Below, in pieces: positions 22,348 through 33,200 of a stretch of DNA of 64,000 nucleotides. A program made the position numbers and the translations under genes. This DNA is from Ophioceras dolichostomum (lineage: Eukaryota > Ascomycota > Sordariomycetes > Magnaporthales > Ophioceraceae). The notes under the pieces are model-generated. The model searched no databases and was not told the origin of the DNA. It was given only the letters and a program-made list of their open reading frames with translations. The stretch is from NCBI GenBank assembly GCA_003049485.1, contig PYST01000180.1, positions 17,711-81,710 on the forward strand. Direction: 5' to 3'. Within the stretch, counting starts at the first letter, position 1, and each line of letters opens with the position of its first letter.

Positions 22348-23359
22348 GATGGCGACGGCCTCGGGTTCAGAAGCCTCAGGAGAGGTGCGAGGAATGCGGG
22401 CGGGACGGCCCTCGAGCTTGTTGTTGTTCGGCGATCAGCGTTCTTGGTGGGCGTCCTTGTTGTTTCTGGTGGTGTTTTGGAGGAATTCGCCTGTCTGCCG
22501 GCTGGAATTCTCTGCTCTCGATGGTTTGCGTCGATGCGCTCTGTGTTGTTGCGCTTGTACGTGCCCTGCAGCTGGTTGAAACAAACCATCGGCCTCGGGA
22601 GCTTGGACGGGTCTGTTTGTTGTGTTTACCAGAACGCTTCTTCTCTCTGTTCCGAGCTCAGTATCACAGCATCTAGAGTACCGACCTTCGAAGCAAAGCA
22701 ATTGCCCTCGGGATCGATAACACTTGAGCCTGGGAAAGTTTGGGTCACCAGAGGGCCAGCCGGACTTCCTCAATAGTGTGTTGTCACCCACCACCCTTGT
22801 CCTTCCAAAAGCAGGGGCGGATACTTCGATGATTGGGCGAGGCGTGTTGGAGGGGCAACCATGTGCGAGGGTATGAGCTCTATCGACTGGCTGTCTGGTC
22901 CGTGCTGCAGCTCAGCTCGACAGGGGGGTGGTCAGATCCCGTGGCGGACCCCGCACTACCGCACCCCGCCGCCCAGCTTCTATGAACGCTGTCCATTGAG
23001 ATGTCGAGAAGCTCTCAGAGGAACACGCGGCTCGTCCCAAGGTGCATGCGATATATCCTGACTGTACTTGGGTGCTTATCCCGTTTGCCCAAAAATTAGT
23101 CGGGTATAGAATGTTCGTGGCAATCGTTCTATTCTCGGTGGTTTGTCTATGTCGCTTTCCTCCCAAAGTCAAACCCTAACAGCCAGGCTGAAAACTCCGA
23201 CAAACAACCTAGCGGGACAAAAAAGAGAGACAAAATAACTATCAAAGGGTCTCGAGTTCCCTGAAGCTCCCTGGAGCGACTAGGCCTAAGCTTGGTACTT
23301 GCTTAAATCTGAGATTTGAGGCCTTAGGCAGGCAGGCAGGCAGGCACGTTTAACCCCTT
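22348..23359. other. intergenic, 1.0 kb
   Basis: It holds the promoter of the b561-domain gene (left) and the 3' flank of NPY1 (right). A partly self-complementary stretch at 23284-23329 and a GGCA tandem at about 23326-23345 lie just after the NPY1 stop codon. No gene is supported. Confidence 0.5.
23284..23329. other. interrupted inverted repeat in the NPY1 3' flank
   Basis: Outer arms GCCTAAG (23284-23290) and CTTAGGC (23323-23329) enclose inner arms AAATCT (23305-23310) and AGATTT (23312-23317). The centre is too tight to pair fully, so only part of the stem could form. It begins about 30 nt past the stop codon, in the presumed 3' UTR. Confidence 0.4.
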
Positions 23360-24801
23360 TCAAATCTTGGGGAACGTCCCGAGATACCCCTCCACCACCG
23401 CAGTTATGAGCCGATTCGCAATCGCCGTCTCGGGCGGCAGACGCAGGTCGCCCTCCTTGTAGCCCTCAGGCGGCGGCTGCCCCAGGTTGCTCACGCCGAA
23501 CTCAAGCGCCCTGCGCACCTCCTCCATGGGCACCCACCGCGCGTCCTCCAGCTCCGGGTCGTTGCCCAGGAAGATCCTCTCCCCCTCCCCCGGCAGCGCC
23601 TGCGCGATGGCGCCGATCATCAGGCTCGCGGGGAACGGCCAGGGCTGCGAGCTGTGCATGACGACGCGCCCGACGGTCACGCCGCTCTCCTCCCAGACCT
23701 CGCGCCGCACCGCCTCCTCGATCGACTCACCGGGCTCCAGGAACCCGGCCAGGGTGCTGTACCAGTGGGGCGGCCAGCGCTTGTTGCGGCCGAGGAGCGT
23801 GCGCGTGCCGTCCGCGCTCACCACCGCCGCGATCACCGTCGGGTCGGTGCGCGGGAAGCTCACGTTGGACACGGCGCCGCGCGTCGCGCACTCGGGCACC
23901 GGCTGGCCCTGTCGGCTCGGGGCCGCGTCGGTGGGCGGGCACGCCCGCTTGTAGCCCGCGTGCACGGTCAGCGTGCGCCGGCCGCACTGCGCGCAGAAGG
24001 GGTTTCGGTCGTTCCAGACGGCTATGGAGCGCGCTTGGCCGTAAATTGCCGCTAACGAAGAAAGCCCCTCACACAAGTCAGGCTTATTGTCAAACATCTC
24101 GTGCGCTGAGTCCACATGTGTGAAAGGAGAGGGTTGGGAAGGAAGTTGGAAAGCCGTCACGAACCTTCGCTTCCGGTAAGGCCTATGCTTCTTTGATCCC
24201 TCGCAAAAGACAGCCCCTCGCGTGAAGCAAGCTCCTCGGCGAGCTTCTTAGCCTTTTCCGCCACTGGGCCGCGCGCCGTGATGTCGACCGCGAAGTACGC
24301 CGTGCCGGTGTACTCCTTGTACTTAAGCAGTTCCGTCTCCCCATTCGTCGGTTGAGCAGAGGGTGCAGCGGCAAAGCGTTGCTTGTCGTCGATTCCAAGA
24401 AGCAGGACGAGCGGGTGCGTCTCATCAGAGTTGAAGTCGCGGATCATGTCCTCTTCGGCCTTCTCGAAGGCGTTCTCCCCGGTGACCGGGATGACGTCCT
24501 CCCTCTTTACCCATGCTATCCTCAACTGCTGGTTCTGTGCCGTCTTCCCCTCCTCCCCGGCGGCTGAGGTCCGTACGAGGGGCGCAAGGCTGTCGAGCAC
24601 CATGAAGGACGTCGACGGGTGCGCAAAGGCCGTCTTCAGGAAGGCATGGTCTGTCCGCAGGAAGGCGACCCTGTTGAGAGGGCTGCCGGAGAAGTAGGTG
24701 ACCAGCTCCCGGCCGAACCTCCGGGACAGCATCGAGTCGTCGTGCTCGAGCTGGTCTGGCAGGAGCGATAATGTCGCTGAGGGTGGTTGCTGCTCCCCCA
24801 T
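23360..24801 (-). CDS. NPY1: NADH pyrophosphatase, Nudix (Npy1/NudC type)
   Basis: Hydrolyses NADH (and NAD-type dinucleotides or caps in relatives) to NMNH and AMP, probably in peroxisomes or cytosol. Exons 24165-24801 and 23360-24105 with a 59-bp phase-1 intron (GTTCGT..CAG) give 460 residues. The donor is weak, but the join makes EAHEMFDNK lead directly into the helix before the zinc ribbon. Residues 1-210 form the N-terminal Nudix-like domain (SRRFGRELVTYFSGSPLNRV). The zinc ribbon starts at NPFCAQCGRRT near 246, with two later cysteines. The Nudix box matches GX5EX7REUXEEXGU from GFLEPGES near 335, followed by SQPWPFPASLMIG, the signature that separates NADH pyrophosphatases from other Nudix enzymes. 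The last residues, TFPKI, are not an obvious peroxisomal PTS1. Confidence 0.94.
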
Positions 24802-26070
24802 GATTACAAATGCGGAATGTTAAGTTCACCAGGGATTCTCCCTTGAGATCAAATATGTTTTTATGTTTTAAAAGTCCAGCAAAACACGCTACAGTGCGGG
24901 AAGACGGTTGCTATGACGATCGGTGGCAGATTTGAAAGCGCTAGGGGCTCTCTTTTCTAGTGATGGTGATGTTTTTATGTTCATCAACGAGGTATCGCCC
25001 GGAGTCTTCGGACATGAAAAAAGGGAGACAGAAGACCCGATGACGTGGGGTTTTTGAGCTGCGGGGCAGGAGTTCCTGAACCGCTTGCCCACGGCGCAAT
25101 GAGTGCTCTTTTCGGATGAGTAATTCGATGGACCCTTCTTCCGTGCAGCTTGGTCGCGCTCTGTCTGAGGTTCTAGCTCAATTCATCATCTGTCTTGTCT
25201 CAATCACCGTCGCGCCAGTGAGTTGGCAGCCAGAGCGGTCAAACCCAATGGCTCCCGAGTAGGCAAGGCGCTTTTCGCCCAATTCCTATAAGTATCGACC
25301 ATCAAACAGCACAGTATGGTGAGCAAATCCTCCGAGTCCGATCATCGGGGTCTCAACAGTGGGTCTGTGATCGGGCTTGGCTTTCATAGAGGTCATCCCA
25401 GGACGCCCTGGATCTGGGACAGCCGTGGCGGGTGACGGGATTGACTGTTCCCAGCACGAGGCTCCCTAGAACCAGGATGACCGTGTAATTGAATCTTGCT
25501 TGAGTCGTGGGCACATAGCATGATAAGGATAGAATCTGGAGACAGCACTGTGTCACTGACAGACGGGCTTCCCCGCAAATAGCTAACCAGCGGAATGTTA
25601 CCGCTGAGGAACGGAAATTTGCCACTATTTCCGTAAAAGGACAGGCAGCAAGGCCTGGAGAGCCGAACTAAATTGTGGCGTCAGCAGCGAGGAGCGCTAA
25701 TTGGACAGTTGGGAGTTGGCGATGGCGCAAGGGTCGGAAGAAATGACCAGAGAAAAATTTCAGTCGTTATTTCCAGTTTTGCTGAGAGTATCACTCAGTT
25801 TTTGCGCCATTTCTCTATATTTTTTTCTCTTTCTTTTTTCGTTTTACTATTTGTCTTCCCTACTCTGTCCTCTCTATTTGTCTCCTTATGTCTTTTGTTT
25901 CATCTGTGTTGCTTGGGGCATTAGCGTCATAGAGAGAGGGGGGAGAGAGAGCCTTGTCTCTCGAGTCTGGTAGCTGGCCGCCGTGCCTGTCGTCACCCGA
26001 GCCGGCCCACTCTCGATCATCACTCGCTATCATCACTCTCATCGACTTCACCTTCTTTTTTTTTTTCATC
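24802..26070. other. divergent intergenic region between NPY1 and the PQ-loop gene
   Basis: 1.27 kb shared by two diverging promoters. The right half is pyrimidine-rich (ttttctctttcttttttcg near 25820) and has a 13-base poly-T tract at about 26055-26067 directly before the PQ-loop ATG. Such tracts are common in fungal core promoters and leaders. No coding content is seen. Confidence 0.5.
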
Positions 26071-27467
26071 ATGGCGCCTCCTACGGCGCCCCTGAATCTT
26101 GATGTTGAGGCGATATCGGGCATTTGCGGGTAAGAAAGACTCATCTCTCATCACCCCTAGATCTATTTTCTTTCCCCGGCTAACTAACAAACATCACGAG
26201 ACAGTTCAATATCCATCGCCTGCTGGGTAGTTGTTTTCTCGCCACAGATTGTTGAGAACTTCCGCCGCGGCAGTGCCGACGGACTCTCGCTACAGTTCGT
26301 CATAATATGGCTTCTAGGGGATGTCTTCAACATCTTGGGCGCTGTCCTGCAAGGCGTGCTACCAACGATGGTCAGTCACTTCACCCAGTCATAAGTCTTC
26401 CCGCCGTGCCAAGTGACGAGCGGGCCAGGCAACGGTTGAAACTAACCTTGCGGTCTATCTATGCTTCTTTCCAGGTCATATTGGCAGTCTACTACACGAT
26501 TGCAGACGTGGTGCTTCTGGGTCAGTGCTTCTCCTACCGCGGTTTCACCTGGCGCGATGAGGTGATCCCACCGGCACCGAAGCCGTCGTCGAACAGCAAC
26601 GGCGCTGGTCACCCGGGGGAGCCTCACGAGCGGACAGGACTCTTGGCGGCCGGCGCCCTGGGCTCTTACGACCATGCCGTCGGTGCTAGCCGGCGCGACT
26701 CGTGGTCGAGCCAGTCGCACCACCTTTCACCCGCGGTGCCTTTCGTGGACGATGCCTCCATCATCGACCCCTCCTCGGCAGGCGGGAGCCGCCGTAACAG
26801 CAGCAGCGGCGCGCCGACCACGCGACTCCAGGCTGTCGCCTTCAACTCGCTGGCGGTCCTGATGGTGTGCGCCTCTGGCGTGGCGGGCTGGTATCTCAGC
26901 CGCCCCCGAGGAAGCAGAGGCGAGGGCGGGAGCTACCAACCGCCGCAAGACGGCGACGACAACGAGCTGGGGCTCGAGTTCAATTTCTGGGGCCAGGTGT
27001 TCGGCTACTTCTGCGCCGTGCTATACCTGGGCTCGCGCATACCTCAGATTTTGCTGAACTGGCGCCGCAAGTCGACAGAGGGCGTCAGCATGCTGTTCTT
27101 CATCTTCGCATGCCTCGGCAACCTAACCTACGTCCTCTCCATCGTCGCGTTCGAGCCCGGATGCAGCCGCCGCAGCAGGTCCTCTCCCACCGCCTCGCAG
27201 TGCGAGCCGGGAGAGGCCCTCCATGACTACGGCCAGTACATACTTGTCAACCTGTCGTGGCTGGCCGGCAGCCTGGGCACCCTGCTCCTCGACATGGGCA
27301 TCTTCGTCCAATTCTTCCTGTACAACAAGGACGACGACGAGGATGATGATGACGACGACGCCGACACCGAGGCGGATGCATCTGGTGATGGCGAGGAGAG
27401 TGTAGACGATGATCACTGGGACCCCAGACCCATCCTGCAGCGGAACATGTCCAGTTATTCGCGATAG
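26071..27467 (+). CDS. PQ-loop repeat transporter (Ypq1/PQLC2-like)
   Basis: Probable vacuolar-membrane exporter of cationic amino acids, by likeness to yeast Ypq1-3 and human PQLC2. Exons 26071-26129, 26205-26370 and 26475-27467 (introns GTAAGA..CAG and GTCAGT..CAG) encode 405 residues. The first PQ loop is SPQIVENFRRGSADGLS near residues 31-47, in a three-helix bundle ending LLGDVFNILGAVLQG. The second is SRIPQILLNWRRKSTEGVS near 260, followed by FFIFACLGNLTYVLSIV. A loop of about 120 residues, rich in Ser and Gly (residues 95-215), separates the bundles. The C terminus after the last helix is an Asp/Glu run, then WDPRPILQRNMSSYSR. Substrate is inferred from the family only. Confidence 0.93.
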
Positions 27468-28331
27468 AGCCGGCATGGTTCGGCGGTCGGCATTGGCAGC
27501 CCGGTCAGAGCCTCCGGTGCGAGGTTTTCCAAGCGTTTCCTTCTTCCTCATCTCTAAAAATAACGGCAACAGAAAAGTTTGGGTGCTTTTTGGTGTAGTA
27601 TTTTTTTTCCTCGGGCGCTAGGTGGAAAACAAAAGGCCTGTGCTGGCTGGATACTCCCTTTCACTGAAACGGGTTTATATCGCATTTAGATTCGAGAGAT
27701 ACACAAGTCTCTACTTGAGATACCATGCGCAAGCATGCCTTTCATGTTACTCTCTTCGATATCATTCCTAGGCGAACCAAAGTTGTACCTCTGAAGTGTT
27801 TTCTCCGGAATATCTAGATCCAAGATGGAGGTCAAAGGGAGCACCCAAGCGCCAAGCCCTGGGGTACAGCTGTGCGGGGGCTCCGCACGCTGCCCAACCC
27901 TTGTAAAATCGGAGCTTTGCTCAGCCCGAGAACCAGGGACCCCACCCTATACCGAGCCTCGGCTCAGGGGAGACCTCATCGTCGCGTGCAAGATTTCCTG
28001 TCCTATCACGACGCCGATGCAGAATGTGAAGTTAAGGACTGACTTTCCCTGTCTTCCAATTGCGTAGCTCTACTCTCTTGTTTTGTGATCATCCACCTCA
28101 CTGTGTAAGAGGACATTCCCGCATCTCTACAGCTGCGGGGAATCTTCAGTTACCGGCAAGGCCGACGTCACACCACTACCAAGATCACCAGCTTGAGAGC
28201 TCGAAGCGATACTGTGGTGAGCCAACACTAGGGGGGGATATTCCACGGGAACTCCAAGGGAAGAAGGAGAGAATAAGGAAGAGGAAGCAAATAGCGTGAA
28301 GGGAGGAAGAGGTGGAAGGGGATCCCCCAAG
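27468..28331. other. intergenic, 0.86 kb
   Basis: It holds the PQ-loop gene 3' flank and the promoter of the APH-like gene. An open frame at 27825-28067 has no recognisable protein character. The GC-rich block at about 27830-27975 has a composition unlike its flanks and may be foreign or an old repeat, but I cannot name it. Confidence 0.45.
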
Positions 28332-29794
28332 ATGGCGGGCCCTGTCAGACACCCAATCGACGTGGCGGCGCTGGAGAGGTATCTCGAGCAGCACGTGCCT
28401 GAGATCAAACCGCCCCTTGAAGTGAAGCAGGTAGGCAGGCACCCGACCTATTTACAGTCGCATATCGTAATATCTACTTTGTACTAACATCCTGCGGCCG
28501 CGACAACAAAGTTCGGCTTCGGCCAATCCAACCCAACCTACCAACTAACCGACAGCACGGGCACGCGCTTCGTCCTCCGTAAGAAGCCCCCCGGAAAGCT
28601 CGTCTCCAAGACGGCCCACAAGGTCGAGCGCGAGCACCGCGTCATCTCGGCGCTCTGGCGCTCGCGCTCCACCAGCGGCGTGCCCGTCCCGCGGCCCTAC
28701 TGCCTCTGCGAGGACGCCTCCGTCTTGGGCACCGCCTTCTACGTCATGGAGTTCCTCGACGGGCGCGTCATCGAGGACCCCGCCATACCCGGGGTGTCCC
28801 CGGCTGAGAGGAGGGCCATGTGGGAGGACGCCGTGCGCACGCTCGCGAAGCTGCACTCCGTCGACCTGGACAAGGTCGGGCTGAGCGGGTTCGGCGGCGG
28901 CGGCGGCAAGGGCGGCGGCAGGGGCGGGGGTGGGTTTTTTGCCAGACAGGTGCGCACGTGGCGAGGGATCTGCGACGCGCAGGCCGCGACGAGGGATGCC
29001 GAGACGGGCGAGGCCGTCGGGCAGCTACCGAGGTTCGATGAGCTGATGGCGTTCTTCGAGGACGCGGCGTCGCGGCCGAGGGACAGGGCCACGCTCGTTC
29101 ATGGGGACTACAAGCTGGACAATCTAGTCTTCCATAAGACGGAGCCCAGAGTGATTGGCGTGCTGGAGTGAGTTTTTCTTTTCTTCGTTTCCCCCACCCC
29201 TATCCCCGTCTATCCACACCACACTACTCATCGTCCTTTATCGTTCGTCCTTCTTCCGACTCTCTCCCCACTAACAACATTTCATTTTTCAGCTGGGAAA
29301 TGTCCACCATCGGCCACCCCCTCTCCGACCTCGCCAACTTCCTCACCCCCTTTGAGACGGCGCATCTCAGCCGCCTCGGCGGCGGCTCCGCCCAGCTCGC
29401 GACCGCGCACCCAGGCTTCCTACCCGGCGCGACGCCCGGCCTGCCGTCTCGCGACGCCGTCGCGGCGCTGTACCGCGCGCCTCTCGCTCCGTCGTCATCA
29501 TCATTGCCCTCATCATCTTCTTCTTCTGACAACAACGATGACGACGACGACGAGCGCACGGCAGACGCGGAGCTGCGCTGGGCCCAGGCCTTCAACATGT
29601 TCCGGGGCGCCGCCGTGTGCCAGGGCATCGCCGCCCGCGTCGCGGCGCGCCAGGCGTCGTCCGCGCAGGCGAAGCGGTACGCGGACGCCCGGGGCCCGTT
29701 GGCTGAGTTCGCGTGGGTCATGGTTGGGCGCGCGAGGGATGCTGCGAGGGAGGCGAAGGAGAAGAAGAGGGTGACGTCTAGTAGTAAGTTGTAG
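28332..29794 (+). CDS. APH/ACAD10-like phosphotransferase-fold protein
   Basis: Aminoglycoside-phosphotransferase-fold enzyme closest in pattern to the kinase part of ACAD10/11, which acts on hydroxy-acyl substrates; here no acyl-CoA dehydrogenase part is attached. Exons 28332-28430, 28512-29167 and 29293-29794 encode 418 residues. The second join makes VLDWEMSTIGHPLSDLANF, the expected metal-binding segment. Others are FGFGQSNPTYQLT (nucleotide loop, about 34), FVLRKKPPG (about 54), REHRVISAL, VMEFLDGRV and the catalytic HGDYKLDNLVF near 229. A Gly-rich run near 165-180 and a Ser/Asp-rich run near 315-335 are insertions in loops. The Brenner-type catalytic Asp and Asn are present, so it should be active. 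Substrate is unknown. Confidence 0.9.
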
Positions 29795-30630
29795 GTAGGT
29801 AGGTACCTAGTTAGGTAAATACCTCGGTTTGCATCACGATAGATCGTGAAGGGATGGGTCGGAGGCCACGTGGCTAGCTGCGCGGATGCTTCGGGGGGGC
29901 TGGCTTCGGCATTTTCGTGACTGTCCTGATGTGGGCGGGGAGCAAGGCTCGATAGATACGCAAGCTTGGATAGCCTCTCATGATTGTAGAATAATAGGAC
30001 ACGTGCTTTGTGTGGATAATTGGACTCACTGTCCTCGCCACAACTTGAGGTTGGCCAACGTTATATATACTTCACTCAAAAAGCTTCGCCTTCCCTCCTT
30101 TCTCTTTCACTTCAAGCTCATCGGAACTGATGCCTCTGACCCCTTCGCTCAGCCCCTAACCACTTGCTGCCGGTGGCACGGAATATCACCTTCCTTTGCT
30201 CTGAAGCCTCATCACGTATCTCTGTATGGCCTGCCGAGAGCGTTGTTCCACAGCCTGAACTAGGTTGAAAGTACACCGGTGGCCAAGCCATGACACAGTT
30301 GTACCTGCGCGATTAAGACGTAGGTAAGTAAGTACCTACCGGTAATCAAGGCAGATAGCTCGTCAGCCTTGACGATGAGAATCATTATGCACAGCAGTAC
30401 CGATTATTCTCCTATCAATATAGCAGTCTACAAACACTGGAACCTTGACGAGAGGCATACAATCGCCTGTGTTGCCCCTGTTCTCTACTTTAGTGGCCGA
30501 AAGCATGTTTCATTCCCAGGCTGGCATCCTATTGAGGTTTCCTCTTGATCACCCTCTCGTCATCGCCTCAGCACCCCAGGCCCTGCCTCTAGGCGGATGT
30601 CACTTTCTCGTGCGCGGACACGTTCACCCC
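29795..30630. other. convergent intergenic region
   Basis: 3' flanks of the APH-like gene (plus) and the MFS gene (minus). Two clusters of the TAGGTA/TACCTA motif occur, at 29792-29821 directly after the APH-like stop codon and at about 30320-30346. No gene or RNA is supported. Confidence 0.5.
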
Positions 30631-32468
30631 TCATACCCATCCGATACGCCTCCAGAGGAAGCTGGAGCCGCCCAACACGGCCGTGACACCGGTGAAAACG
30701 ATGAGCGGGCCATAGCCGCTCCCGTACCCCGCAGCAACCTCGCCCTGCCATGGCATGTTCTTGACCAGTGCCTCGCTCAACGGGCCGGAGACGACGTTGC
30801 CAACGCCCCTTCCCGCCGCGAGGAAGGCAAACACCATGGTGGGCGATGTGGGGACTGTCTTGGGCCCGGACCGCGGAGCAGAAGCAGATGCAGGGGCAGA
30901 GACCTCGCTGCGCTCACCGCCGCCCGTGACGGTACGCATGATGCCCGGCCAAGTGGTAGTGTAGCTACCCGCGAACAAGCCGTACATGATGCAAAAGATG
31001 TACAACATTGGCAGGTTGACGGACAGGCCCCACAACAACATCGTGGCCACGACGGTGCCGAGTGTCGAGACCATGATGCACGTGGTGACGTGCAGCCGAT
31101 CGATCAGCGAGCCCATTGCCACGCAGCCAAACACGGACGCCACGTTGACGAGCAGGACCGTCAGCGCGGCGGGGAACGGGCCCGCGCCCAGGACCTCCCT
31201 CGCGTACGACGGCAGGTAGATGGTCGGCAGGAAGAAGCCCAGCGCCTCTGCGACGTTGGCGAGCTGGTGCAGCGCGAAGGCGCGGCTGCCGAACAGCGCG
31301 GCGACGTTCAGGGGCTTGACGTGCGTGGCGGCCGAGTACGGCAGGCGCGGCTTGATGTAGTACGCGAGCGGGGCGGTGAGCACGAAGAGCGCGACGGCCC
31401 AGATGCGGAGGGTCGTGCGGTAGCCGTACGAGCTCAGCCAGTGCGTCATCAGCAGCGGCAGGACGAAGCCGGCCAGCCCCGTGCCGGACCACATGATCCC
31501 GTAGGCCAGCCCCTTGCGCCTGGCGAACCACTCGTCCATGTACAGGATGCAGGGGCCGTACGCGACCGTTCCGCCCAGGGCGTAGAGCACGCCCTGCGTG
31601 GCGATGAGCTGCGGCACCGTCGAGGAGAAGGACGACATGGCGAGCGAGAGACACATGACGGAGAGCCCGACGATGGGCGAGTACCGCGTCTGGCGGGGGT
31701 ATGTCTGCTGCACGGCGAATGTCAGGGGTGCTATGAGATACATGACACCCTGAATGCAAGAGGTAAAGCAAGTATCGTCAGCGTTATGTCGATTCTCGAC
31801 TTCAACCGTTCGTCGTTCACTCTACTACTACTCCCTAGCCTCCCGGCCGGCGATCACGCGAGAGGCGAGAGTCGGCTCAGCGGAGGCAAGATGAAAACAC
31901 AAGAGAGTGTGAGCCTACCATCGCACACGTTCCGATCACAGCTATGTTGGAGGACCCGACGAAGGGCTCATGGTGACTATAGTACTCCTGGAAGATCCCG
32001 AACACAAAGGGGAAGCCTGCAACAGCAAAACTCGGAGGCGTCACGGCGGATCGGGGAGTTCGTTCAGTTCGGTCAGCGAAGGCCTCGTGAGATCATGACG
32101 CGAGTAGGTACCTGTCCAGTGCCAGTGCCTAGGGAAAGAAGCTCCCTCGAGTGGCCGCAACTCAACTCACCCCAGACGAGGGCCTCGAGGACGAAGCTAG
32201 CGGCCAAAAACAGCCAGGCATCCTTGCCTGTGTCCACTGGTGGGAGTGCGGCGGATTCATTCCGTTGCTGTCGTGTCGCGTCCTGATCCTGCTCCACGTC
32301 GTCTGAAATGATCATCATCGGCGAGCCCGAGATCCCCGAGATTCCGTCTGGTGTGGAAGCTCCGGGTTCCGGGGTTGTAGCGCTCTTCGGGCCCAGACCG
32401 ACGGCGCCGACGCCGGCCGGTATCACCTCCTGGAGCTCCACTATGGTGGTTGATGATCCGGAGGCCAT
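30631..32468 (-). CDS. MFS permease, monocarboxylate-transporter-like
   Basis: Major facilitator superfamily transporter of the fungal MCT/Mch type in a cell membrane; substrate unknown. Exons 32171-32468, 31919-32016 and 30631-31749 (introns GTGAGT..CAG and GTAGGC..CAG) encode 504 residues. The start MASGSSTTIVELQEV is preferred over an upstream in-frame ATG, as it gives a usual cytoplasmic N terminus of about 85 residues. Helix 1 is DAWLFLAASFVLEALVWGF, continuing PFVFGIFQEYYSHHEPF across the join, which is the MCT loop. Family landmarks follow: YGPCILYMDEWFARRKGLAYG between helices 4 and 5, and MSSFSSTVPQLIATQGVLY before it. The central loop is around KPRLPYSAATHVKPLN. A loop before helix 11 is Ser/Ala-rich. 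Twelve helices can be counted. Confidence 0.9.
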
Positions 32469-33183
32469 GCTCGGCAGCAGCAGTGATTCAAGCGGGCAGT
32501 TTCTTGGGTGCACTGAATTCATTAAATGAGATCTATCGACCAAACGACCTTGAGGGTTTGAATGAGAGAGCATTCATTGATGATTTTGGTGTACTAATTG
32601 TCAGTTCCATCGTCTTCTTCTTGCTTTCAAACCATCATCATGTTTCTATCACTCCTTGCTCTACCGACGCCCTTGAGAAGACATGCCCTGTTGATGTGGA
32701 GCTACCACCCTCTTGCTCCTCTCCGACTTCGCTTGGCTCTGTCAGTCAGCAACTTGCACAAGGGAAAAACCTCAACAACAGCAAACATTGCTATTGCCTT
32801 CGTTCAACCGAAGCTTTTGGGATGTCTTTTGATTTGGAATGCGAGCCCCTAGGTTTTCGAGAACGTTATTCCGACAGGACACAATCAAAACTGGACGGTA
32901 GGTATGCATGCGAAGTACCAGTCCACCTCAGTCTCGCGTACCGGAACACAGTGCGAGGGCCATCGCATGCCTCTAAGAAACGTGAAACATCCAATCAATT
33001 GCCAGCTCAACTGTTCTCCACTTTCTGGTCAGAAAGCGGGGACGAGATGTAGCGATACTTCCACGAAGGTTCAGAGGTTCTTCTCAGCTCTTCAGGGGAC
33101 CTGCCACTGCTGGGGGGCGGGGGGGGACAAGAAAAGCCGCCCGTTGGTCCATCTGATGCACACGCACTGCTTTGCGCTGCTGT

Positions 33184-33200
33184 GGGGGGGGGGGGGGNGG
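33184..33200. other. G homopolymer with ambiguous base
   Basis: A run of G with an N at 33198, the only ambiguous base noticed. This is probably a sequencing or assembly uncertainty in homopolymer length. It does not fall in a recognised gene. Confidence 0.9.

Noticed and set aside
30445..32286. Plus-strand open frame of 613 codons over the MFS gene
   Set aside because: It crosses the three exons and introns of a well-supported minus-strand transporter. It is rich in His, Asp and Arg, as expected from the antisense of a membrane protein gene.
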